From Sulfurimonas sp. (GTDB lineage Bacteria; Campylobacterota; Campylobacteria; Campylobacterales; Sulfurimonadaceae), in NCBI GenBank assembly GCA_002733155.1, contig NVUO01000023.1:38367-49171 (forward strand): DNA of 10,805 nucleotides. The letters run 5' to 3'. This document shows, one piece after another, positions 1-6,507 of this stretch (position 1 is its first letter; each line of letters starts with the position of its first letter). Both the position numbers and the translations under genes were made by a program. The notes below the pieces were generated by a model, which was not told where the DNA came from, did not search any database, and worked only from the letters and a program-made list of their open reading frames with translations.

Positions 1-1462
1 AAAAGATATAAGATATATAATACCCATTATAATTTCAATCATATTATTTTCATTTTGGTATCATTCAAGCAAACTAATTATCGCCGCTATACTTAGCAAT
101 TTTATTATATATATAATCATTTGGAAAAAAAAATTAATATTTAAAAAAAAATTATTCCTATTTATTATTTTATCATTTTTTACATTACTAGGATATTTTT
201 ATCTTAATGAAATTAATTCTTTTTTTTTACGTGCACATGACTATATATTTAAAGTACAAAATATTCATCTATTACAAAACAATAATAAAGAATTATTTTT
301 TAAAAGTACCCTATCTACTATTAATGAGGCAAAAAGTTTACCAATAGATAAGCTTTGGAAATATTTAGGTATAAATAGTTGGTATTTTTATCTTTCAAGC
401 ATAGCTTTGTTTTTCTTTTATATAAGATTTAAGTCTTTTTTCCTTACCTTGTCTTTATTACTTATATCTTTATTATCTATAAAAGCTGGTATAAGGTTTA
501 GTGAATATGGTGTTTTAATTATTGCATTTGGTAGTGTATATCTTATATATATATTTAAAAATATTTTGACACTATTATCAATCCACAGATATATTATAAA
601 TATAATTTTTGTATTTTCACTTTTCTTTTTAATCTTAAATTATGTCAGAGTAGTTGTACATAAAAATAAATTTTTTTTTCCAATTTTTTCTTCACAATCT
701 ATAAATATATTACATAAATTTGATAAAAAGATATCAAATAAAGATTTTATTTTAACATGGTGGGATTATGGTTGGCCTCTTTGGTATTTTACAAAAGCAA
801 ATACACTCATAGACAATGGAAAACATTTTGAGGATAACTATATAATTTCTAAACTTCTATTTAGCTCTCAAGATTATACGGCAAAAGCATCTAGGTATTT
901 CATGGAACAATGTCAAGGCAGAGATTGTTACCTAAGCAGAAATATCTTTAAAAACAATTCACCAAAAGAAATTGAAAATATAATACAAAACTATCAAAGC
1001 ACAGAAAAAACAAAGGATATTTATTTTTTCTTTCATTCAAGAATGGTCAAAATCATGAGAGTAGTATCTAGCTTTTCAAATATGGACTTAGAAACAGGTT
1101 TAAATAAAAAAGATATGGTTGTGCAAATATATAAATTGAGAAGTTTAAGAAACAATATATATTACACTACAAATAGACAAATAAGACTAGATATAAATAA
1201 AAAAATTATAAGTGTAGGCAAAAAGAACTTGCCACTTAAAGATATACATATAGTAAATAAAAATATACGTAAAATAAAAACTATACATATTAATTCACAG
1301 TATCATGCATTAGTATTTAAAAATAAGTATATTATTTTATGTAACAATAAAGTATTTAACTCATTTTTTATTCAAGCTATGGTTCTTGATAATCAAAACA
1401 AACAATTATTTGAATTGATAAATAAAGGTAATGAAATAAAAATTTTAAAGCTTATCAATTAA
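1..1462 (+). CDS. pglB: PglB/STT3-family oligosaccharyltransferase, N-terminus cut by window edge
   Basis: Inner-membrane enzyme that transfers a lipid-linked oligosaccharide to asparagine in periplasmic N-X-S/T sequons. The frame is open from base 2, so 486 codons of the C-terminal part are visible; the N-terminus lies outside the window. Visible hallmarks, by codon in the window: a TIXE-type motif (TINE, codons 106-109, bases 317-328), an arginine in GIRFSEY (codon 165) matching the functional arginine of Campylobacter PglB, the family signature WWDYG (codons 253-257, bases 758-772), and an MxxI motif (MVKI, codons 348-351, bases 1043-1054). About seven hydrophobic membrane segments precede codon 240, followed by a soluble periplasmic domain. 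The spacing of the motifs fits C. lari PglB as I recall it. The DNA is very AT-rich: 10 G/C in bases 1-60 and 11 in 1261-1320. The last 8 bases overlap the 3' end of the convergent dehydrogenase gene. The family call is firm; the sugar donor is unknown. Confidence 0.93.
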   Translation, partial: KDIRYIIPIIISIILFSFWYHSSKLIIAAILSNFIIYIIIWKKKLIFKKKLFLFIILSFFTLLGYFYLNEINSFFLRAHDYIFKVQNIHLLQNNNKELFFKSTLSTINEAKSLPIDKLWKYLGINSWYFYLSSIALFFFYIRFKSFFLTLSLLLISLLSIKAGIRFSEYGVLIIAFGSVYLIYIFKNILTLLSIHRYIINIIFVFSLFFLILNYVRVVVHKNKFFFPIFSSQSINILHKFDKKISNKDFILTWWDYGWPLWYFTKANTLIDNGKHFEDNYIISKLLFSSQDYTAKASRYFMEQCQGRDCYLSRNIFKNNSPKEIENIIQNYQSTEKTKDIYFFFHSRMVKIMRVVSSFSNMDLETGLNKKDMVVQIYKLRSLRNNIYYTTNRQIRLDINKKIISVGKKNLPLKDIHIVNKNIRKIKTIHINSQYHALVFKNKYIILCNNKVFNSFFIQAMVLDNQNKQLFELINKGNEIKILKLIN

Positions 1463-2780
1463 CCCCAATTTGGAAATATTCAAAACCATATTCATTCATC
1501 TTATCTTTAGAAAACTGATTCCGTCCATCAAAAAAGATTGGATTTTTTAATAGTTTTTTCATTTCTATAAAATCAGGGCTTCTAAATTCTTGCCATTCTG
1601 TTATCAAAATCAAAGCATCGGCATCTTTTATAGCATCATATTTTGAATTAACATAAGATACTTTTTTATTATCTTTTAGGTAATGATGTTTTGCTTCATG
1701 CATAGCTTTTGGATCATAAGCTACTATATATGCACCCCTTGAAGTAAGTTCATTTATAATAGTTATAGAACTAGCTTCACGCATATCATCAGTATTTGGC
1801 TTAAAACTAAGACCCCATACTCCAAAAGTTTTTCCAGATAAATTATCTGCAAACCTAGATATAATCTTATTTGATATTACATACTTTTGATGATAGTTTA
1901 CTTCCTCAACTGCATCTAAAATCTTTGGAATATAACCAAAATCTTTAGCAGTTTTCGCTAAGGCTTGAACATCTTTTGGAAAACAGCTTCCTCCGTATCC
2001 ACAACCAGGATATATAAAACTATAACCTATCCTGCTATCACTTCCAAGTCCATTTCTAACTTGGTTAATATCTGCTCCAACTCTTTCACAAATGTGACCC
2101 ATCTCATTCATAAACGATATTTTAGTAGCAAGCATTGCATTTGCAGCATATTTTGTCATCTCAGCTGATTTTATATCCATAGCTATAAATCTATCATGGT
2201 TTTTCATAAATGGTTTATACAATTCACGCATAAGCTCTATGGATTTATCATTTTCTGCACCAACTACAACACGGTCTGGTTTCATAAAATCATTAATAGC
2301 TGTACCTTCTTTTAAAAATTCAGGGTTTGATACAACATCAAAATCTACTTTTATCTCTCTTTTATCAAGTTCAGCTTGAATTGTATTTTTAACTTTATCT
2401 GCTGTACCAACAGGTACAGTTGATTTATCAACAATAACTGTATACTTATCTATAAATTTACCTATAGTTTTTGCAACCTCAAGCACATATTTAAGGTCAG
2501 CACTGCCATCCTCCCCCATTGGAGTCCCAACAGCTATAAATATTATATTGGCACTTTGTATAGCCTCTTTAGAGTTAGTAGTGAAATTTAAATTCTGTTT
2601 TTTATAGTTTTGCAGAGTCATATCTTCTAAAGAAGGTTCATATATTGGAATCACTCCATTTTTAAGGTTCTGTATCTTTTTTTCATCTGTATCTACACAA
2701 ATTACACTATTTCCCATTTGAGCAAAACATACTCCACTTACAAGCCCAACGTAACCTGTTCCTATAACAGATATTTTCAT
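1455..2780 (-). CDS. ugd: UDP-glucose 6-dehydrogenase (UDP-glucose/GDP-mannose dehydrogenase family)
   Basis: Cytosolic NAD-dependent enzyme that oxidises UDP-glucose twice to UDP-glucuronate, a precursor for surface polysaccharides. The 441 residues match the usual bacterial length. The N-terminal Rossmann motif GTGYVGLV is at residues 7-14, with an acidic residue ending the second strand (VDTDEKK, 29-35). The central dimerisation domain holds EMTKYAANA with Lys210 and Asn214. The catalytic cysteine is Cys266 in GGSCFPKD, with Asp270 nearby. The C-terminal UDP-binding domain begins near WGLSFKPNTDD. The start is supported by GAGGA ten bases upstream (complement of 2791-2795). It is divergent from the glycosidase-like gene and convergent with pglB. 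A GDP-mannose or UDP-N-acetyl-hexosamine dehydrogenase is possible from family membership, but the sequence reads most like the UDP-glucose type (TuaD/Ugd). The substrate has not been shown. Confidence 0.93.
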   Translation of the reverse strand: MKISVIGTGYVGLVSGVCFAQMGNSVICVDTDEKKIQNLKNGVIPIYEPSLEDMTLQNYKKQNLNFTTNSKEAIQSANIIFIAVGTPMGEDGSADLKYVLEVAKTIGKFIDKYTVIVDKSTVPVGTADKVKNTIQAELDKREIKVDFDVVSNPEFLKEGTAINDFMKPDRVVVGAENDKSIELMRELYKPFMKNHDRFIAMDIKSAEMTKYAANAMLATKISFMNEMGHICERVGADINQVRNGLGSDSRIGYSFIYPGCGYGGSCFPKDVQALAKTAKDFGYIPKILDAVEEVNYHQKYVISNKIISRFADNLSGKTFGVWGLSFKPNTDDMREASSITIINELTSRGAYIVAYDPKAMHEAKHHYLKDNKKVSYVNSKYDAIKDADALILITEWQEFRSPDFIEMKKLLKNPIFFDGRNQFSKDKMNEYGFEYFQIGVN

Positions 2781-2810
2781 AATACAAAATTCCTCAAAAT
2801 TATTTTTATC

Positions 2811-2816
2811 ATTTTA
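2811..2816 (-). promoter_or_regulatory. possible -10 box of ugd
   Basis: On the minus strand TAAAAT reads 31 to 36 bases before the ugd ATG and is followed by a leader that contains the GAGGA ribosome site. No convincing -35 box is seen, which is common in Campylobacterota sigma-70 promoters. It would lie back to back with the + strand TATAAT at 2829-2834, giving a compact divergent promoter in the 61-base gap. Similar AT-rich hexamers occur by chance in this DNA, so this is tentative. Confidence 0.3.
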
Positions 2817-2828
2817 ACTTAAAAAGGA

Positions 2829-2834
2829 TATAAT
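2829..2834 (+). promoter_or_regulatory. TATAAT -10 box, 7 bases before the next ATG
   Basis: A perfect TATAAT is preceded by a T-rich stretch (about 2800-2817), the layout typical of Campylobacterota sigma-70 promoters. Only seven bases separate it from the ATG at 2842, so a start site at the usual distance would fall on or next to the start codon. That would give a leaderless or nearly leaderless mRNA. The alternative is that AAGGA at 2824-2828 acts as a Shine-Dalgarno site, but its 13-base spacing is long and it would need a promoter further upstream, which would overlap the ugd promoter region. Confidence 0.55.
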
Positions 2835-2841
2835 TCGCCTT

Positions 2842-4101
2842 ATGAAACAACCATTTAACTGGGATTCTTATTCCGATCAGCCATACCCTTTAAAAGATAA
2901 AATATTTAAAAAGAAAAAAAGAAAAAAAGAGATTATTTCACTAATAAAAACATTTCTTATATCTATTTTTATTTTGCCCTTCTCCCCAATAATGTTACCT
3001 TTTATTAAAAGAAAAACAGTTAATTCATCAACTTTTTTTTGTCTTGGTATTGATTTTCAAAAAGAACAAGATATAACTTTGCAATCTATAGAGGATTTAA
3101 ATGTAGATAGAATCTTACTTCGTTTAAAACTTTGGGAAATGGATTCACTTAATGAGTTAAAAAACTTTGTAGAAAAATGCAAAAATAAAAAAATAACACT
3201 TAAAATTTTACAAGATAGGGAACATATTGAAGACTTAAAACTTTTAGAAAAAAATTTACGTTTAATATTTTTAGAACTAAATGAATATATAGATATCTTT
3301 GAAATAGGTTCAACTATAAATAGAACTAAATGGGGCTTTTTCTCAGTTGATGAATATTGTAAATTTTTTAAAGTTGCTTATGATTTAAAAAAAAATGAAT
3401 TTAAAAAAATAAAACTAATAGGCAGTGGAGTTATAGATTTTGAGTATCTTTTCACAGCTCATACCCTTTTTAACTTCTTTAAGTATCGTTATGATGGAAT
3501 ATCTGCTCTTCTTTATGTAGATAGACGCGGTGCACCAGAAAACATGCAAATGGGCTTTTCGCTATCTGATAAAATAGCTCTTCTTAGCACAATGGTTTGG
3601 TTAAGTCCTAAAACATCCCAAGATTTACATATAACTGAGATAAACTGGCCAATATCCAATACAGCACCATATGCACCAACAAGTGAGGCTGAATGCGTTA
3701 GTGAAAGTTTATATGCAGATTATATGCTTAGATACTATCTTATAGCATTTGCTTCACAACAAGTAAACTCTGTATCATGGCACCAGCTAATAGCCCCAGG
3801 TTATGGACTAATTGACAATAGAAATGGAATTAAAAAACGTTCAGCTTATCTAACATACAAATTTATGCTAGCAAATTTAAAAAGTGCACAATTTTTAAGA
3901 TTAGATATAAAAAGAAACTATTATATTTTGCAATGCCTAGTTAATGATTCATTACTTCAAATTCACTGGTCTCTAAAAACAAATACATTAAAAAATGAAA
4001 GTTCTTTTAGAGTATATTCGCGTGATGGAGAGATAATAAATGATGATATACTAAATATAGGTTCATCCCCTTTATATATTTATATTGAGAATGAGATATA
4101 A
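2842..4101 (+). CDS. unrecognised membrane-anchored protein with glycosidase-like TIM barrel
   Basis: I do not recognise this 419-residue protein as a named family. It starts with a short polar stretch, a very basic run (residues 23-29), one hydrophobic segment (about 31-54) and another basic patch, so it is probably anchored in the inner membrane; its topology is uncertain. The rest reads like a clan GH-A glycoside hydrolase barrel. FEIGSTINRTKWG (153-165) resembles the strand-4 EIGNEPN region, with Glu154. GISALLYVDRRG (219-230) resembles strand 6. LHITEINWP (262-270), with Glu266 where a nucleophile would sit, resembles strand 7. VSWHQL with Trp313 resembles strand 8. The usual Asn-Glu acid/base pair appears as Ser157-Thr158, so normal retaining catalysis is doubtful. 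The gene sits between a sugar-nucleotide dehydrogenase and waaF, seven bases from waaF, so a role in surface glycan assembly or trimming is an inference. PslG is a precedent for a membrane-tethered hydrolase in a polysaccharide locus. The coding status is solid; the function is not. Confidence 0.8.
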   Translation: MKQPFNWDSYSDQPYPLKDKIFKKKKRKKEIISLIKTFLISIFILPFSPIMLPFIKRKTVNSSTFFCLGIDFQKEQDITLQSIEDLNVDRILLRLKLWEMDSLNELKNFVEKCKNKKITLKILQDREHIEDLKLLEKNLRLIFLELNEYIDIFEIGSTINRTKWGFFSVDEYCKFFKVAYDLKKNEFKKIKLIGSGVIDFEYLFTAHTLFNFFKYRYDGISALLYVDRRGAPENMQMGFSLSDKIALLSTMVWLSPKTSQDLHITEINWPISNTAPYAPTSEAECVSESLYADYMLRYYLIAFASQQVNSVSWHQLIAPGYGLIDNRNGIKKRSAYLTYKFMLANLKSAQFLRLDIKRNYYILQCLVNDSLLQIHWSLKTNTLKNESSFRVYSRDGEIINDDILNIGSSPLYIYIENEI

Positions 4102-4102
4102 T
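4097..4102 (+). promoter_or_regulatory. possible internal TATAAT promoter of waaF
   Basis: A perfect TATAAT overlaps the TAA stop of the preceding gene (4099-4101) and ends six bases before the waaF ATG. The geometry copies that of the box at 2829-2834. If active, it would give waaF its own leaderless or almost leaderless transcript. The overlap with the stop codon means coding constraint could partly produce the hexamer by chance. Confidence 0.4.
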
Positions 4103-4108
4103 CACACT

Positions 4109-5086
4109 ATGAAAATATTAGTAGTAGTGCCTAACTGGCTTGGTGATACTGTGATGGCAAGCTCAGCAATAGAACTTTTAGCATCATATTATCCAGATGT
4201 TAAATTTACCTTTGTTGGTAGTTATGTATCTATAGAGGCAATAAAGCATCATCCTTTATGTGAAAAAGCCGTTGTAGATGAAACAAAAAAGGCAAAAAGT
4301 AGATTACTAGCTACATATAAGCTTGCTAAAGAGCTTGGTAAATTTGATTTAGCAATCACCTTTAGAACACAAATTCATTCATCACTTCTTTTAAAGTTTA
4401 CTGGTACTACTCTGTGTATAGCTAAACATTCTTGGCATTCAAGATTTTTATTATCATTTACACCAAAGATAGATAAATACAGCCAACATCTTGCACGTCA
4501 ATATGCTGAATTGGCAATGGTAAATGTTGATAATTGGGATAGATATACACCACCTAGTAAACTTTATATAAATGCCATAAAATTTAAGAAACAAACCTTA
4601 GGTATTAACGGAGGAGCAGCATTTGGAAGTGCTAAACAATGGTATCCAGACAGGTTTGCTAAGGTAGCTGCAAATTATTGTGATAAATATGACATTATTA
4701 TTTTAGGCGCCCCCAATGAGATGGAGATTGCTAATAAAATAGAAAAAGAATTAATTTCATTGGGAGTTAAAAACTATATTAACTTAGCTGGAAAAACAAG
4801 TGTAAAAGAGTTATGTGCTAATATTGCAGGATGTTCTTTAATGCTTACTAATGATAGTGGTCCCATGCATATAGCAGCTGCTTATCAGGTTCCTACTATC
4901 GCCATTATTGGACCAACTGAATATAAACAAACATACCCATGGAAAAATCCAAAAGGGAAAATCATTAGACATGACTTAGAATGTTCACCCTGTGTAAAAA
5001 GAGAGTGTCCGCTTAAGCATCATGATTGCATGAAAGGCATCACTTCACAAGAAGTAATTCAGGCTGTTAAAGACTTGGATATTTAA
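4109..5086 (+). CDS. waaF: ADP-heptose:LPS heptosyltransferase II (GT9)
   Basis: Transfers the second L-glycero-D-manno-heptose from ADP-heptose to the lipopolysaccharide inner core on the cytoplasmic face of the inner membrane. With the ATG at 4109 the protein has 325 residues, close to the family norm. The N-terminal motif VPNWLGDTVMASSA (8-20) contains Asp13, the position of the catalytic base in this glycosyltransferase family. The C-terminal nucleotide-binding half has GGAAFGSAKQW (168-178), the TNDSGPMH signature (247-254) and IIGPTE (266-271). A WaaF-type cysteine cluster follows (Cys292, 295, 300 and 307), which argues for WaaF over WaaC. A frame-consistent TTG at 4085 would add eight residues inside the previous gene and is rejected because the protein family starts at MKILVV. 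There is no strong Shine-Dalgarno site, only GAG-rich sequence about 14 bases upstream. The stop overlaps hldE by four bases. Confidence 0.94.
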   Translation: MKILVVVPNWLGDTVMASSAIELLASYYPDVKFTFVGSYVSIEAIKHHPLCEKAVVDETKKAKSRLLATYKLAKELGKFDLAITFRTQIHSSLLLKFTGTTLCIAKHSWHSRFLLSFTPKIDKYSQHLARQYAELAMVNVDNWDRYTPPSKLYINAIKFKKQTLGINGGAAFGSAKQWYPDRFAKVAANYCDKYDIIILGAPNEMEIANKIEKELISLGVKNYINLAGKTSVKELCANIAGCSLMLTNDSGPMHIAAAYQVPTIAIIGPTEYKQTYPWKNPKGKIIRHDLECSPCVKRECPLKHHDCMKGITSQEVIQAVKDLDI

Positions 5087-6507
5087 GTAGCTTGAATCTT
5101 TTCTATTGTTTTAGTAGTACTTTTTCCATGCACAAAATCAACTAATTTTAACTCGCCACTAAACTCACTTCCAACAACTTCTTTACCCTTGTAATCCCCA
5201 CCTTTTACAAGTGTATCTGGGCTTAGCATCTTAATCAAATCATGTGGAGTATCAGATTCAAATGGCACTACAAAGTCAACAGCCTCAAGTGCTGCAAGTA
5301 GATAAGCCCTATCTTTAGCAATATTAATAGGGCGACTCTCCCCCTTTAGTCTTTTTACAGATTCATCAGAATTAAGCCCTATTATTAATACATCACCAAA
5401 ACCTTTTGCAATTTGAAGATATTTAACATGTCCAACATGAAGTATGTCAAAACAACCATTTGTAAAAACTATTTTTTTACCATTCTTTTTACATCTTGAA
5501 ACAATTTCAAATATTTCATCAAAAGTCTTAATATGTGCATCTGATGTACTTTTATGCAACAATGCCTCATACTCTTCAACTTCATCAAGTGTTACAGTAG
5601 CTGATCCAATTTTCCCTACAACTACACCAGCTGCCAAATTTGCAAAAGCAGCAGTTTCATCTATACCTTTACCTGCACTAACTGCATATGCAATCGATGC
5701 TATAACAGTATCACCAGCACCTGTAACATCAAACACCTCTTTTGCTACAGTTGGTGAAATTTTCAACTCTTTATCATAAGTGGCAATTCCATCTTCTGAA
5801 AGAGTTATTAGAGATATATCTAAGTCACACTCTTTTTTTAATTTAAGTAATGCTTCTTTTAATGTTTGCTTATTACATATATCAATTTTGGTAGCTAGGA
5901 TAGCCTCTTTTTTATTTGGTGTTAAAAGATATGCACCCTTATACTTTATAAAATCATGCCCTTTTGGATCTACTAACACTTTTACATTATTTTCATTCGA
6001 TAAATTAATAATACCTTGGCATAATGTTTCAGTTAAAACACCCTTACCATAATCTGACAATATAATGACATCATATTGGCTTATAGCACCTGATAAAGAG
6101 TCTAAAATACTCTTTACAGATGATTTTAGTATATCCTCTTTTGATTCTTTGTCATATCTAAGAACCTGTTGAGAACTAGCTATAACCCTACTTTTTTTAG
6201 AGGTTTTTCTATTAGCTTGTATAAAAATATTTTTTGTATCTACGTCTATTTTTTTTAGCATATCTAAAAGCTCATTACCAATATTATCATTACCAATAAC
6301 ACTTCTTACACTTACATCAGCACCAAGAGCTACAAGGTTGTTTACAACATTTCCGGCACCGCCGAGTATAGTTGTCTCTTTATCAATATCTACAACCTGA
6401 ACAGGAGCTTCTGGTGATATCCTTTCACAGCTACCCCATAAATAATGATCAATCATCAAATCACCAATAACAAGTATTTTAGGAGTAAAACTTTTTAAGA
6501 AATTCAT
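5083..6507 (-). CDS. hldE: bifunctional heptose 7-phosphate kinase / heptose 1-phosphate adenylyltransferase
   Basis: Two-domain cytosolic enzyme of ADP-heptose synthesis, at 474 residues the usual full length. The N-terminal PfkB/ribokinase-type domain (about 1-315) phosphorylates D-glycero-D-manno-heptose 7-phosphate at C1. It shows GGAGNVVNNLVALGA (49-63) and VTGAGDT (261-267) with catalytic Asp266. The C-terminal cytidylyltransferase-like domain (about 340-474) adds AMP. It shows TNGCFDILHVGH (349-360), carrying the HxGH nucleotide-binding motif, and KGGDYKGKEVVG (435-446). Between the steps the GmhB phosphatase is needed; its gene is not visible here. The ATG overlaps the hldD stop by one base (TAATG), so translation is probably coupled. 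The gene converges on waaF, with four bases shared by the stop codons. Confidence 0.97.
   Translation of the reverse strand: MNFLKSFTPKILVIGDLMIDHYLWGSCERISPEAPVQVVDIDKETTILGGAGNVVNNLVALGADVSVRSVIGNDNIGNELLDMLKKIDVDTKNIFIQANRKTSKKSRVIASSQQVLRYDKESKEDILKSSVKSILDSLSGAISQYDVIILSDYGKGVLTETLCQGIINLSNENNVKVLVDPKGHDFIKYKGAYLLTPNKKEAILATKIDICNKQTLKEALLKLKKECDLDISLITLSEDGIATYDKELKISPTVAKEVFDVTGAGDTVIASIAYAVSAGKGIDETAAFANLAAGVVVGKIGSATVTLDEVEEYEALLHKSTSDAHIKTFDEIFEIVSRCKKNGKKIVFTNGCFDILHVGHVKYLQIAKGFGDVLIIGLNSDESVKRLKGESRPINIAKDRAYLLAALEAVDFVVPFESDTPHDLIKMLSPDTLVKGGDYKGKEVVGSEFSGELKLVDFVHGKSTTKTIEKIQAT

Noticed and set aside
407..409. TTG as the start of the oligosaccharyltransferase gene
   Set aside because: The frame is open back to base 2 and encodes the conserved TINE motif and further membrane segments upstream, so the gene continues past the left edge.
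1965..2168. Open frame on the + strand opposite ugd
   Set aside because: It is antisense to conserved active-site coding sequence and has no recognisable protein features.
2912..2931. A-rich near repeat in the glycosidase-like gene as a slippage tract
   Set aside because: The runs are interrupted by G residues and encode a basic stretch flanking a membrane segment, which explains them.
4085..4108. Upstream TTG start for waaF
   Set aside because: It would add eight residues with no family similarity, inside the previous gene; the ATG at 4109 matches the usual WaaF N-terminus.
5444..6052. Open frames on the + strand opposite hldE
   Set aside because: They lie wholly antisense to a clearly conserved gene, have low-complexity serine- and threonine-rich products with no motifs, and lack ribosome sites.
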